A stretch of DNA of 64,000 nt from Gnetum montanum. Its lineage: Eukaryota; Streptophyta; Gnetopsida; Gnetales; Gnetaceae. The first letter of the stretch is position 1, and each line of letters opens with the position of its first letter. The position numbers and the translations under genes are program-made. Of this stretch, positions 34,721-46,861 are shown piece after piece. The notes under the pieces are model-generated. The model worked only from the letters and a program-made list of their open reading frames with translations, was not told the origin of the DNA and ran no database searches. The stretch is from NCBI GenBank assembly GCA_015680685.1, contig MNCI01028947.1, forward strand, positions 275,962 through 339,961. Direction: 5' to 3'.

Positions 34721-36250
34721 TCTCCACCTCTTTATTATCCCATCTTAAGTGAGAGAGGTTGTCAGTGATCACATTCTTGATCCATTTTTGATCTACCATA
34801 GTAAGATTAAATTTCTACAAGCTCACAAGCCACCATATAACATGATGGCTCATTTTCGACTTATTTATAAGGAAGTGAATTACATTATGGTCTATATGTA
34901 CAAATACCTTATAACCTATCACATAATGTCTAAAATTTTTTAGCACATACACCACTATCATTAATTATTTTTTCATGGTGTTGTAATTCAACTATGTCCC
35001 CACAATGCTTCTGCTCATGCAATGGATATAATATGGCCCTTTCTTATTGTCCATCTACATGAGAACAACTCCAAAAGCATAGTTAGATGCATCTATCATG
35101 ATATGGAATGGTTTGGACCAACCTAGTGCTCATAGGATTGGTGTTTCTATGAATTTCTCCTTTAAGTGTTGGAATACATGTTCACATTCCTTGGTCCAAA
35201 TGAAAAGTTCATCCTTCTTTGTAAGTTCTACCAATGACTTTGCAATCTTAGAGAAATTCTCAATAAGTCGCTAGTAGTAACCAGTGTGTCCAAGGAATGA
35301 CCAAACATCTTTAATAGTCTTTGGTTGGCATGTTATTTCTTGGATAACCCTTCTCTTTTCTGGGTCTACCTCAATCCCTTTCTATAAAATTTGGTGTTCT
35401 AACAAAGTACCTTCTTGGACCATGAGATGGCTCTTTTACTAGTTGAGTTATAGGTTTGTCTTTACACATCTCTTTAGTACTTGCTTAAGTTAATACAAGG
35501 CTTGCTCAAAGTTATCTTCATAGGTGGAGAAGTCATCCATGAATACTTAAACACCACTACCAATTTTTTATTGAAAGATACTTAGGACTAAGTGTTAAAA
35601 TGTTGCAGGGCATTGCATAGGCCAAATGCCATGTTACAGTATGCAAAAGCTCCCTAGGGACTTACAAATGTTGTTTTGGCCTAGTTTTCTGGCATGATTC
35701 GGATTTGCTTATAGCCACTATAACCATCCAAAAAGCTATAATAACAATGCCCGAATATGGCATCTAACACTTGACCTACAAAAGACAAAGGAAAATGATC
35801 CTTAAATGTTTCCATATTTAATAGTCTAAAGTTAATGCAAACTCTTCATTTGCCACTCTTCTTCGGTACTACAACAAGTGGGCTAACCCATTCACTATCT
35901 ACGATTGGATAGATGAACCCTACCTTGAGGAATTGCTCTATCTCCTCCTTGATGATTTGTTTCAATTTGGAGTTCAACTACCTCTGTGGTTGCCTTCTAG
36001 GCTTCATGGATGGGTTAGTGTAGATGTGATGCTAGTATATCCGTAGATTGATTCTTTTTAGCTCTAGATATGACCAAGCAAAGGCTGTTGACCATTTATT
36101 CACCACATTCAATAACTTTTTGTTTTGTTTAGGAGCAAGTTTGGCATTAATGATGATCAGTTTACGATTCTTCAAAAATGCATACTCCATATTGGTCAGT
36201 AAATTTTTTAGTTCTAAGGGCTCATGCTTGAAGTGATCAGGGATCTCCAA
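34720..36250 (-). pseudogene. Reverse transcriptase and RNase H (element B)
   Basis: The linker (36032-36250, MEIPDHFKHEPLELK and on) is followed by RT motifs FIYPIVDSEWVSPLVVVPKK, RVCINFRLLN, HFPLSFV, SFLDGYSGYKQIRI and MAFGLCNA. A frameshift follows, after which the catalytic box is intact as FMDDFSTYE near 35525-35545. The M-D-D-F-S-x-Y form of the box is typical of the Athila lineage. RNase H (35100-34720) contains the counterparts of ASNYAFGVVL, VLRYYVIGYK and DHNLSHL. Stops remove function. Confidence 0.82.
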
Positions 36251-36419
36251 CTCTCCCTAGTAGGTATCATCATCTTCATTAGAGAGTTAGGAATGAACTT
36301 GTTCAATTTTGTTCATACCTTCAACATATGCACATGTTAGACTCTTAGTTGGCTTCATGCATATTGTGCTACTATCTGAATCAGCTATTAGCCATTGCGT
36401 GTCCTCCTACTTTGTGGCT

Positions 36420-37000
36420 ATAGTGTACAAACATTGTTGAATATTAATTTCTTGTGCACATTGATTGCATGCCTTAATATATGTTCTCTTAATGGACCAA
36501 ATCTTTTGCATGCAATTGCACCTGTTATCACTGTACATGATGCATGGAATACACTTCTTCTCTATTTTTCCTAGCTCATTTTCCTTGGATATTTCTAAAG
36601 ATAGATCCCTTATTTCCATTCATGGATCGACCATGCTTAACCAAGCCATTTCCATAATGAAGGGAAAGTCACTTTTGCAATTTTCCATCTTGATTATTGA
36701 AAAATTAGCAAGATAGGACCACCCATAGATTGTGGTCACAATGTCCTCTACTAATCCCAAAGGGATAGTAATCGATTAATCTACTAATTCTAAATAGATT
36801 TTTCTCTTCTTAAGAGGTGGTAGGTTCTAGCCCTTGTACATATAATGGGAGATGAGGTTAACTCTAGAACCAGAGTCAAGAAGATCTTTGCATGGCTCTG
36901 TTCTAGCAATCTATAGATAGATGAGTGAACTTCCTAGATTAGATTTTTTTTGTAGAAATACTGCTAGCCTTAATCGAGTTAGAAACAAAATGAGTTAGCA
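36420..37000 (-). pseudogene. Aspartic protease (element B)
   Basis: The active-site loop is intact as D-S-G at 36869-36877 in the context DLLDSGSRVNLISHYMY. The second conserved part (F.IMEMAWLSMVD) is near 36620-36690. Stops lie between the two. It follows the Pro/Tyr-rich end of Gag (37100-37500) in the same orientation. Confidence 0.7.
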
Positions 37001-37099
37001 TTATAGTGTGGATCCTAGGTGGCACTTGGTTTGAAGGGCACTTGAAGATATTTGATGCAAAGGATGAGGGTGTTGGAGATGTAAGATGATTAGCTAGAG

Positions 37100-39453
37100 T
37101 AGGTTGTGAGGGTTAGAAAGGGCTGTTGGGCTAGAAGAAAGGTCATTTCCTTGATTTATTATCTAGACCACTTGGTTGAAAAACTGGTTAGGAGTGTACA
37201 ACTCTTCTAGCATTTTGTTGTTGTGACTATGGAAGAATTTTACTTTGCATGGATGGAGTAGAAGGTAACTAAGTTAAAGATGGAGGTGTAGGTGTAGAGA
37301 GATGTGAAGGATGATAGGGATATGGATATGGGTTTTCCCCTCGAGTAGATGGTGAATGTGTTTGGTGGTACTCTAGAGGATAATAGTGATGTTGGAATGA
37401 TGCATGACTTGAAGAACTTCTAGGGGAGATGGGCTACTAAACATAGTACACATATGGATGTGGTTACCTATAAGGGTACTGCTACCTTGATGATGGAATT
37501 CCCCATTATTGTGGTTGATACCACTATTGGTATTGTTCATACTATTGTGAAAGAGCTCCACTTGGGTAGTAAGTTTTTTGTTGCTTGTGGAATTATCTTG
37601 GACTACCTTGAGAATAAGGCAATTATCTTGGAGCTTTTCTACATGCTAGGTAAGGATTCAATGCGTACACTCCATACTCTTGTAAGTGTGACACAATAGG
37701 ACAAAATATTTTTGGATGTTCATATTGATAGATGTAACATTTGGTTTCATCATCAGAGTTAGACTCCATAGCTTTCTCTACTATAGTAGCTTTGCCCTTA
37801 CCTCTTTGGTAGGCATGTTCAAATTCTTTTCACCTCCTACAATTACAATCACTATTTTTCTCTTTGGATTCTTTGGAAATCTTTAAAGTGGTTTAAATAT
37901 TTTCATCCAAAGAGTCCCATAACTTATCAACCTTGGCCAAAATATTAGAAATAGACTTTTAGATGGGCAAGATCTTTCTGTTCACCACTTCATTAAGTGG
38001 TGACTCCTTCTCATCAGAAAATTGGACCTCTTATTTTCTAATGGAAGGGTCCCTATTATATTCTTCAGCACTTTCCCTCTTTCGTAGCTAACCTTTTTCT
38101 TTTACTACCTACTCAATTAACCTTTGGATCAAGCAATCTTCCTTAGGCATACATCTGAAGGGTTCTTCTTATTTCTACTTTGAGCCCATCTATGATGTGG
38201 CAAAGTTGTTTCCTCTAAGAGTAACCATGGCCTGGGCATTGGTGTAGGAGTGAATAGTATTAGCCCATGATGGCATCTAAGGGTTCATGTGCTCCTTGTT
38301 TCTAGCCTTGGATTTTCCTTCTTAGGTTAGACACTTTGGAGTAAATCTAGTATTTATCATTAAATAGTTCTAACATGGTACTCCATCTTTGGATAGATTC
38401 TGTCTTTAAGGACCAGTACCAACTTTCGGCTTACTTAATGAGTGTCCTTGGAAAAAGCTTGAGTTTTTGCCACTCGTTGTCTATGTTTTGTAAAGCATAA
38501 TCATCTTGAAAAGCTTGTAGATGTGTCTATGGATCAAGATTAATTCCCCCTCAAATATTGGGATATTGTTCATATGTAGGAGCATGATTTGACTATCCTT
38601 CATATGCTTGGTCAGGATTTTCGCTACCTTCGCAATGTTAAGCATACTACAAATCACCAATAAAGGTTCATCATCATCATTGCGTTGATTACACCAATGA
38701 TGGTTTCAACCACCCCTTTAGTTTTGATGGTCTTTATAATCATTATTATTTCATCGATCACTTTCATCACAATTATTTCAACAACAACTTCCATGAGAAC
38801 CATTAGATAAATAGGAATATTTGAAATTGGATGAAGAGGAAGGTGGAGCACCACCACCATCATAGTGTTTTCCATGACTCTTATGCTTATTATGATCATC
38901 ATCCTTAGATCCCTTGTTGCTACGATGTTTACTGAAGTTCCTATCTTGGCTATCACTCTTTCTTGATCCCAATTTATAAATAGTTAATCATAGGATCAGG
39001 TTCACACCCTCACCATCAGTAGCAGGGGGTGGAGAATCTTCATGTTAAGAACCTTCCAAGGGAGGATCCTCATTGTCCTCTTGATCTAGTAGGAACAAGG
39101 GGTTAGTGTAATGTTTCCCCTTTATAGCTTTATGGAGTTTCTCCTGACATTTATCTCACTTATGTTGTGTTTCAGTGGGATAGTAGTTTCGAGTGTCCTA
39201 TCCATCCACAATGTATTCTTTATGAATATTTTCTATACCCAACTTTTGAAGGATTTTAAATAGCATTCTAGGCATAGATTTATTGAGGGGGAAAGACAAC
39301 ATTGCCCTCCATATCATGCCATCGCATTTGTTCATCTTGAGGTAGGATTAAGGTGAAATACGGTAAAAACTCATCTAGATGAGTGTATACCACCTTGCAT
39401 TCTTGTGGAATTGGTGGTTTAGTATCTTCAGGCTTGCAAGAAGAAGAAGACAT
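37100..39453 (-). pseudogene. Gag (element B)
   Basis: The start codon at 39453 opens MSSSSCKPEDTKPPIPQEC, followed by VVYTHLDEFLPYFTLILPQDEQMRWHDME. The matching start in element E (50576) supports it. About 150 codons later comes a Lys/His/Asp/Ser-rich segment (38778-38972). The capsid-type core (38660-37950) starts with the phrase DDDEPLLVICSMLNIAKV. The nucleocapsid-like motif CYIYQYEHPKIFCP is at 37697-37738 with the second Cys lost. A Pro/Tyr-rich tail leads to protease. Frameshifts are frequent. Confidence 0.75.
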
Positions 39454-39596
39454 TTTGCAAAAAAAAAATGAAATTGTCAGTGTGCTTTTTATAATTTTTT
39501 TATGTATAGTGGGAATGATATGGACCTTTAGGTTTGTACAATGATATTAGTGATATTCACTTAGACCTAAATAGCACATATTCCACAAACAAAATT

Positions 39597-39613
39597 CCTT
39601 AGCAACGATGGTA
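39597..39613 (-). other. Primer binding site, tRNA-Asp type (element B)
   Basis: Minus strand TACCATCGTTGCTAAGG, one base inside the 5' LTR. It is a decayed form of the tRNA-Asp complement TGGCGCCGTTGCCGGGG, with all changes being transitions. Confidence 0.65.
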
Positions 39614-39614
39614 A

Positions 39615-40511
39615 TAATAAGCGGTGAGGTGTCCCTATGCCTAACCATACGAATTACAAAGCGTCTACATGCGATTCAGTTGAGTTCTATGGACTTCATC
39701 ATTTCCAGTACACTAGCCCTTTAGGAAGTGAATATAGCCTTAAGGTTAATCATTGTCTTCCTAATTACACTTGTAACATTTGTTGGTATGGTTAAGTGTA
39801 ACTGAGGCATTCAATTTTTATCATTTTTTATGTTTTATAGATCGATGCTCAAATATGGATAAAAATAATTTGATTAACTAATCTAAATTACCTAATTTAG
39901 TAGCATTTAACTAATCCTAACATAAGTATCCATTCCCACTTTTCGTACACATCCTAAACCCACATATCCAGTACTGGGTGACCAAGTGCTATGCTACTGG
40001 CGTACCAAGCAATAATGCTACTAGGATTACTAAGCAAATATGTGTTATGCCTAAAGCAATTGTACTTATGTATTTAATTTATCTAGCTTAATAACCTCAT
40101 TAACTCAATTGCTAGAAAATATTTGTGAAATAATTTAGAACAATTAACAAATAATTGAAAACATCGAATGCATAAATAAAATAGCTAATCTATCCAAAGT
40201 GCTACAATGTTTATTAGAAAGCTCATCTTTATTGTTGCACACACTATCATGCTTAGGTACAACAATGCTCAAATAAAGATCTATACATTTAATGACTCCT
40301 GCTATGGGCCCTCAAAGGAAAAAATTCTAACTTTTGAATGGAAAAATTGCAAGAGCTTCACTACTATTGAAATCTAGATTACAATAAATGTGGCTAGTAG
40401 GTGCATATTTATAGGTGAAAAATAGACATTCCATTGATGAGGCCTCATCGATGTAGGGCAAGATGCATTGATGAGGCCTCATCAATGTAGCCAACCAATA
40501 ATGACTCATCA
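39615..40511 (-). repeat. 5' LTR of element B
   Basis: 897 bp, the partner of 27209-28108. The TATA box (CCTATAAATAT) is at 40405-40415 and AATAAA at 40228-40233. Two near-perfect copies of the palindrome ATTGATGAGGCCTCATCAAT lie in U3 at about 40434-40489. The inner end has lost the canonical CA (TAATAA in plus orientation instead of TG). Confidence 0.9.
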
Positions 40512-40516
40512 ATTAG
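40512..40516. repeat. Target site duplication ATTAG (right) of element B
   Basis: ATTAG directly follows the LTR end ACTCATCA at 40511 and matches the copy at 27204-27208. It proves the insertion borders of element B. Confidence 0.9.
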
Positions 40517-40849
40517 ATCTAGCTATATTCCATACATTTCTTGCTCCATCAAGCTAAACTCTATTATTAAAATTCTAAGGTTTATCAAAGATTACATTAG
40601 CATAATTTATTGAAAGTACATCATACTTCACAGCATCACACAGACTTATAATTTTAAATTTCAAACTACATTATTCCCTTATCTCTTGGGAAAAATATCT
40701 AGATAATTAATGCACTTTATAAGATCTGGGATGATGATTAATAACCAAACCTAATCTACCAATTTACCTAAAAGAAAGAACATTTTCTTACACTCCCCCA
40801 TCAATCAAAATATGAATTCATTCCTCACTAAGAAAACGTCTATCCCTAG

Positions 40850-42200
40850 TTCAAAATAACAATTTTCTAGTAGGATGGTCTCCTCTATTTACATTTCCCA
40901 TAAATGCACATGAATTTAATTTAAAAAATTCCTGAATTTTGGAAGCACTAGGATTACCACTTTGAAGTGCTTGGATTGATGATTCTTCCACCTGCATGGT
41001 TTGCACATCTTTACCCTTGGTTATGTTATGAAGTGAATATTCCTATTTTTTGTATCTACATTCTTCACATCTGAAGCATTAAATCTTGAATGAGATGCTA
41101 TATGGACCCTTTTCTTCCTTGTTTTGGTTCTTATTGGATTTGTCCTTATCATCATCCTTCCCTATCTTCTTATCATGGTTGCCATCTTTATCTTGAAATT
41201 TGGATTTGGATCCCTTAGATTTGAATTCTTTGTCCATTTCTTTGGAAGTTTGTTTTCTCCTATTCTTGAATCTTCTTAGTTTCTTTATAGCCTTGAGTGC
41301 CAAATCATAAGTCTCATCAAGAGTTTGTGGCTCATAAAAAGATAACTCCTAATAGCATGTCATTTTGAAGCTTCCTAAAAAGATTAGGCTTGTTCATACT
41401 CCACCTAGTTTACCTTAGCTTGATGAAATAGACCACAAAATTTGACGTATAATTCTTTAACATCCCTATCACCTTACCTTAGGAATTTTATCTTCAATAT
41501 AGTTTCTTACCTCTCACAAGACTATTCAAATTTTCTTCTCAACCTATATTTCATCATATTTCAATCTATGATCAGTTGAATGTTTTATCTTTCATAACAT
41601 TGAGACTCTTATTTCCACCAAGTAGAAGCCATATCTTCTAATATGGATTCAGCAAAATGTACCTTCAAGTTATTTGGTACCTCTTCTAACTCAAGGTACT
41701 TGCTAGGGATCTTCATCTAACTTGAAAAAGCATTGGTATCATCTACAAAATTGAAAGTATTCAATTCAATGTACAAAGGTCTAGCAACATTATGGAATAC
41801 TCTTACTAGCCTTACTTCATCCTCTTTACCTAGCTTGATAGAAGAAGAAGTAGTTCCCATTATTGTAGCCCTCAGAAATCTCATATGAGGAATAGGATTT
41901 TTTCCCTTGGAATCCTTGGATGGTGGGTTCCTACACTTCCATAGTTGAACTATTGTTCCTCATCATCTATTGCATCTCCACAAGGGTGTGAAACTTCTTC
42001 ATCTAAATGAGTATACTAATCATCTTCACATCTTTGGATATGATTGGGGTTGACATTCCTATCTATCTTTGCTTTAATTTCATACAACTATGTAACCATT
42101 AGTTGGAAGCCAAAGTTCATGCTCTGCATGTTTCTATTTAGGGCCTAAACCTATTTTCCGTATGCATCATCTAAACTAGACAAAATCCTCAACCAAATCC
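40850..42200 (-). pseudogene. Gag and probable protease start (element D)
   Basis: On the minus strand the capsid-type core is visible near 41560-41800: RPLYIELNTFNFVDDTNAF, LELEEVPNNLKVHFAES and ILEDMASTWW. A very Lys/Asp-rich stretch (41079-41303, MDKEFKSKGSKSKFQDKD and on) follows, as in the basic linker before the nucleocapsid of chromoviruses. No complete zinc knuckle could be read. Downstream (40520-40850) the frame is badly broken before the insertion site of B. Confidence 0.65.
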
Positions 42201-42219
42201 AAGCAATAATTAACAAAAA

Positions 42220-42231
42220 GCTCTAGTACCA
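42220..42231 (-). other. Primer binding site, tRNA-Met type (element D)
   Basis: Minus strand TGGTACTAGAGC differs at three central bases from TGGTATCAGAGC, the common complement of initiator tRNA-Met. It is next to the inner end of the 5' LTR. Confidence 0.65.
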
Positions 42232-42232
42232 A

Positions 42233-43352
42233 TAATCAGCTAGCAAAGGTTTACTTCAATATTAAATTGCCTTTCAATACTAGATCTAGATATTATGAAA
42301 AGATAATTAATTTTCTATAAAATGAGGAAACTGGCTATCTTTAATTATTCAAAGAGAAGATTACAATTGGATTTCTTAACCCACAAAACATCCAACAAAA
42401 ATCTCACACACTCTTATGATATTGTAGAGCATGAGGCTCTACAACCATACAATGGCTATTCTCAATGCTAAATACAATTGATGGAGAATCTCTTCCATAA
42501 GTTAAGATTTAGATCTCAAGTCATAAGAAAGAACAAGAATACATAGGACAATATACCATATAATTGAACTTGGAGTTGCAGCCACCTCCTCACTCACTTA
42601 ATGTGCTTACATATAGTTTTTTTCTTCAATCTCAATGCATGAGTTTTGAAGACATTTCGTCTTTTCATATTGATATAAGCATGGGAAAAATCCATATTTA
42701 TTGAAATAGCAAGAGATACAAGCATGGGAAAAATCCATATTTATTGAAATAGCAAGACAAAAATCCTAGAAAACCTTCATCAAGCTTAACTTGAAGACTT
42801 CATTATGTGTATATCATTTTCCACCTTCTCCTAGCTATTTCTTAAATTGGAACATGTAATTATAGAAGTTTCCCCATACATTTAGATCATATCTGACCTT
42901 CTCAAGACATATCAATAAGAAGTAGTGTTGGAAGGTTGGATGTCTCATCTTGGATTGAGATATCTCCACCATGGTTGAGACATCTCACCTTCATCAAAGT
43001 CATCTCCCTAGAAATACCACAAATTTATCAGAAGCACCTTAAATTTTTTAAAAGTGCCTTAAAAGCTTGCTAGAAAGAACCTTAAATTTATCAAAAGAAT
43101 CATAAATTTTACTAGAAAATGCCTCAAATTACTTGAGATGTCTTAGCATTTCTTGAGATGTCTCATACTCCTATGAGACATCTCACCCAATATGACTATC
43201 AAACATCCCAAATAGCTACTGAACTTTCCAAATGTCTCCACTGAAAACTTAGATCTTAGACAAGATGTCTCTTTGGTCTCGAAGAATGCCAAAGACCTAC
43301 AAACACTATATGTAGGAAAGAGAACAAGGGAATCAAAAGTGGTATCCCTACA
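42233..43352 (-). repeat. 5' LTR of element D
   Basis: About 1120 bp; the outer end (minus strand) starts TGTAGGGATACCACTTTTG. It is longer than the 3' LTR because of a 43-bp duplication (42672-42757) and additional internal sequence between 42900 and 43260, a stretch with repeated 'gagacatctca' and 'tcatctc' phrases that may be an expansion within U3. Confidence 0.75.
42672..42757. repeat. 43-bp perfect-like tandem duplication in the D LTR
   Basis: Two adjacent copies (42672-42714 and 42715-42757) beginning GATATAAGCATGGG and GATACAAGCATGGG differ at about one or two bases. The rest of this LTR is far more diverged from its partner, so the duplication is recent. Confidence 0.9.
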
Positions 43353-46120
43353 TTACTTCATTTGATATCTTATCCTCCCAAGGTGGTAATCTAATAATCC
43401 TAGAAAAAGAGGGTATTGTTTCCATATCAATATCATCTTGCCCATGATCTATGAAATAATCAAATTGATCATTATTACAATACATATGATAATTTTAAAC
43501 TAATAAAACATTACAAGCCTTATCTCCATCTCCTAAATCAATATCTAATGCTTTTCCAAACAACTCTTTTGCCAATGCATTACTCTCTACTTTCTTTGAC
43601 ACTTCTATTACTTTCCTTTCCTTTGTCTTAGTTTACTATTGGGCCTATTTTTCTTCTTCTTTTTAAATTTCATTTATAATTTCTTTTTCTTTCTCCTTTT
43701 TCTTTTTTTTTAATCATTCATTTCTTCTTGTTCCTTTCTACTCTTGTTCTTCACTGATTTAGTTAATGCTACTCTTTTAGCCTTCTTCTTTGATTTCACT
43801 ATATTATAAAAAAATAAACAAAACCAACTAACACAGAAACCTAAAATAAAAAAATAATAATAGTAAAATAAAAACTAATAATAAATAACAGTAAAATGTA
43901 AATGTTTTCTAACTTATCCAATTTTTCTACAGCCTTGGCTACCTCTGCTTCTTACTCTAAATTGTAAGTATCCATAGCCTTAACCACATTAGATACCATC
44001 TTCTTTGCCTCTTGTCCCTACTCTTGTGTGTCTAGGATATACTTTCTAATTATCTCTCTCTCTAATATAGCATTTCGACAAGCTAAAGGATTTGTGGATA
44101 ATGCCATGCTATTAGGGATAGAGGATTTGACCACATCTTTCTACAAGAATAATACTACATCCATAGGATTACCTAGTGCTATAGGAAGGGTCATCATAAT
44201 GTTAGTTACATGCTCTCACATGGGATGAGGGAACTTCTCTTCATTTAGCACCTTCTCTTTCTTGTTGTCACTATAAGCCAACAACTCCACAAATTAACAT
44301 AGCATTCCATAATAGAAGTAAAATTTATAGAGTTGATAGAGCTTTTATCATTTATAAGATTGATGTAAGTCAACTTGATAGATGTCTTTTCATTTAGGTA
44401 ACCTCCCCAGTCATAGTAAGTTTCATGAATCATAGCATTGTAAATGACTAAAAGCCATATGGGAGAAACAATCATCCTCTACATGATCTTATTGTAGAAG
44501 ATCCTCAATGAATAATTAATACATTTACACTAGGTCACAGTTCCTGCACTTAGGAATGTTGTAAGCCTTATCACCATACTTAGCCTAGTTGCTAATCACC
44601 TCTTGATCAACATTAGATATCTTTGCATTTCCCTCCATCATAAGACCCATATTAGGGAATTCAAACCAATATTCCAATAAGTCCTAGTTTCAAGGCAAGA
44701 TGACCTATTTTCCTTGAACCTAACATATGAACAATAACTATTGGCTCAAATAACACTTCATCATGGCAATCACATCTATGGAAGAAATGTTAGGAGACGG
44801 TAGTATGAAGAGAGGAATGAGCCCTACATTCTCTAGGACAAGAAGATACTTTTTCCCATCCCCATTCACTAGCCACACATGACCAGCATGAGTGTTGTGA
44901 ACATTAGCCTTTAAGCTTCTCTTCTTTACATTTCCAAGATAACTATACATCATCTTTGAAATCTTGATCTTATCTTCAAGAGCAAAACATAGATAATTAA
45001 ATAAATAGCAACTATCTCTAAACATAAAGCCAAAACTAGTTAATAAAATAAAGATAAGCGCTAATCATGGGACTTAGGAAATTAGTACTACAACATACCT
45101 TTGGACTACAATCAAATGCATAATCTCCTAGGTCACTCCTATTTCAAATCTAAATTTGACCTCTCATGAAAGACATGTACCAAAAGGGCTTGTAGGAAAG
45201 CCCCATATTACCAACTCTTCCTAGCCTCATTTATCTCATATGAAAAATGGGCAAACACTATATGGTGCAAGTTCTCCTTAAGGATCACCTCCCATAGCAT
45301 GCACTCTAACATTTTTAGGTAAGAATATTTTCAATTAGGGCCCTCAAACCTATAAGCATGCAAAATAACAAGTCACATAAAGCAATGATAAAAATACTAA
45401 ATAGAGGCCTCAAGTTTAGAAGATTTATCATACAACTAAGAAATCATCTTAGCATACCTAGAGGCTATGATATGAATACCAATAAGTCTAAATAGACTCA
45501 AAAGTAGTATATTATCCACATTAAAACACTTGCAAGGGGTGATCCCTTCACAAATGATCCAAGTCTTTCTATTGGACCTCTATTCTTATCACTCTCGTCC
45601 ACTATAGTGTCTACGTTTGTAAGCTTCTAGACCACATAACCTAATAGCCTCACATAGATCCCATGATAAATCCTTTTGACATCATGTGAAACTATTGGTA
45701 AGGACAATGGGGTTCACATAAAGACATAAAAGTGCTTTATGCAAAACTGTAGAAAATGCCTAGTGCTAGGATGAACTCACATCTTTGTGGAATAGAGTGA
45801 ACAATCATCCACTATAGGCAAAGCTTTTATTCTTCTATATCTCTTTGTGATTACAGGGGTTACATCAAAAATTAAGAAATACATGGGATTAATTACTAGA
45901 CGTTTAGGAATCATGCTACTTCTACACAACAAAATAATGAATCAAAAGTTAGCATCCATGAGATGGGACAACATGTATAAATTGATGAAACATAGACAAA
46001 GTGACAATTAAATATTAAAATCTAATTAGGCAAGACAAAAAAAATATAGATATGTGAGTTTGACTTTCAAACCTTTCCCACTAGGCTTCACCAAATAGTG
46101 CTTAAGTAGATACTTAAGCA
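43353..46120 (-). pseudogene. Right part of gene-like repeat G2, unrecognised
   Basis: This resumes G2 after element D. Minus-strand open pieces are 44738-45025 (YLGNVKKRSLKANVHNTHAG, VWLVNGDGKKYLLVLENVG) and 44245-44475, with a donor-like AAAG/GTATGT near 45101 and Lys/Glu-rich coding texture near 43560-43800. A piece near 45140-45240 reads SW.YGAFLQALLVHVF, which resembles by eye the phrase Y-G-A-L-L in plant transposon-associated proteins. Stops are frequent. It is related in style to 4540-10113, but I could not align the two along their length. Confidence 0.35.
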
Positions 46121-46129
46121 TCTTTTTCC

Positions 46130-46780
46130 TTTTTCTTAGCTACCTAGCCAAAGGCTCCTTGCCCTTAACTTAGACATTTTCATTCTTAACACTTAGATAA
46201 ATTTCAAGTTTTATTTTCTTTTGTTAAATACTTGGTAAAATTTTATTTTTCTTTTCCCTAGTACTTAGTCAAATTTTTACCTATTAAGCTTTCTATACTT
46301 AAGTTAAATACTTACCTTCTTGTTTGTCTAATAGGTAGGTAAATTTTTAATTTTCCTCTTTTCAGAATTAGCCAAATTTTGGCTTTATTTTCCTTTGCCC
46401 ATATGTGATCTAATTTTGGCCTCATTTTTCCATTTTTCACACTTGGTCACATTTTCAGATCTTTCCTAGTACCTAGTACTTAGGTAACTTTTAGCCTTCT
46501 TCTCCCTAAATTTATTACTTGGAAAAAATTATCGATCTTTCTTTGAGTCTCCTAAGGACTTAGCTAGATCTTCAATTTTCTCTCCCTTTGCCCAAGACTT
46601 AACCAAATTTTAGTTTTTCTACCTCTAACTTACACTTCGAAAATTTTTAGATTTTTCTTGATTATATTTAACCAATTTTTGGTTCTCTCTACCTTCCACT
46701 TAGTACTTAGTGAAATTTTTGAGTTTCCCTTTTCTTTTTTCTGCCTTATGAAATTTTCAATTTTCTTTTCTTCATTACAC
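46130..46780. repeat. Diverged 30-45-bp repeats of the form 'acttagtcaaatttt..ttttc'
   Basis: About 15 irregular units combine 'tacttagtcaaatttt' with a following T/C-rich run, for example near 46185, 46225, 46260, 46365, 46405, 46440, 46480, 46515, 46560, 46595, 46635, 46665 and 46700. No gene lies in it; the frame at 46630-46818 is a by-product of the repeats. Confidence 0.65.
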
Positions 46781-46861
46781 CTAGTACTTGTGGGCGATGC
46801 TAATGCACCTGTCAACATCGTTATTGTAGGATGAATCCTAGTCTTTCCCTTCCTAACAATG

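Larger units (their letters stand above)
27209..40511 (-). mobile_element. Element B: complete 13.3-kb Athila-lineage retrotransposon with ORF3
   Basis: This is a full-length element with two LTRs of 900 and 897 bp, primer site, Gag, protease, RT/RNase H, integrase, internal purine tract, ~2 kb of non-coding DNA, a ~950-codon third ORF, and the polypurine tract before the 3' LTR. The RT motif M-D-D-F-S-x-Y and the tRNA-Asp-type primer site point to the Athila lineage. The two LTRs differ at very roughly one base in seven (by eye over the first ~450 bp), mostly by transitions, so the insertion is old. It sits inside element D with a perfect 5-bp target duplication. Its gene plan matches element E at 49448-62705 throughout. 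Confidence 0.92.
22374..43352 (-). mobile_element. Element D: chromovirus-like Ty3/gypsy retrotransposon, split by element B
   Basis: Two related LTRs (22374-23061 and 42233-43352), a tRNA-Met-type primer site next to the right LTR, Gag at 40850-42200 and RT to integrase at 23400-27200 make one minus-strand element. The 13.3-kb element B sits in the middle between Gag/protease and RT. Without B, the internal region is about 5.85 kb. Subtracting a further ~1.15-kb insert in the integrase gives about 4.7 kb, normal for plant chromoviruses. All three catalytic Asp residues of RT are gone. A 5-bp target duplication is not clear (CTTCT versus TTACT), so the left edge is approximate. Confidence 0.8.

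Noticed and set aside
38654-38956. 100-codon Ile/Met-rich minus-strand ORF
   Set aside because: It is a shifted frame of the Lys/His/Ser-rich Gag segment read in 38778-38972.
22374-43352. Single giant 21-kb retrotransposon
   Set aside because: The primer site type (tRNA-Met versus tRNA-Asp), the two LTR pairs and the ATTAG duplication show two elements, one inside the other.
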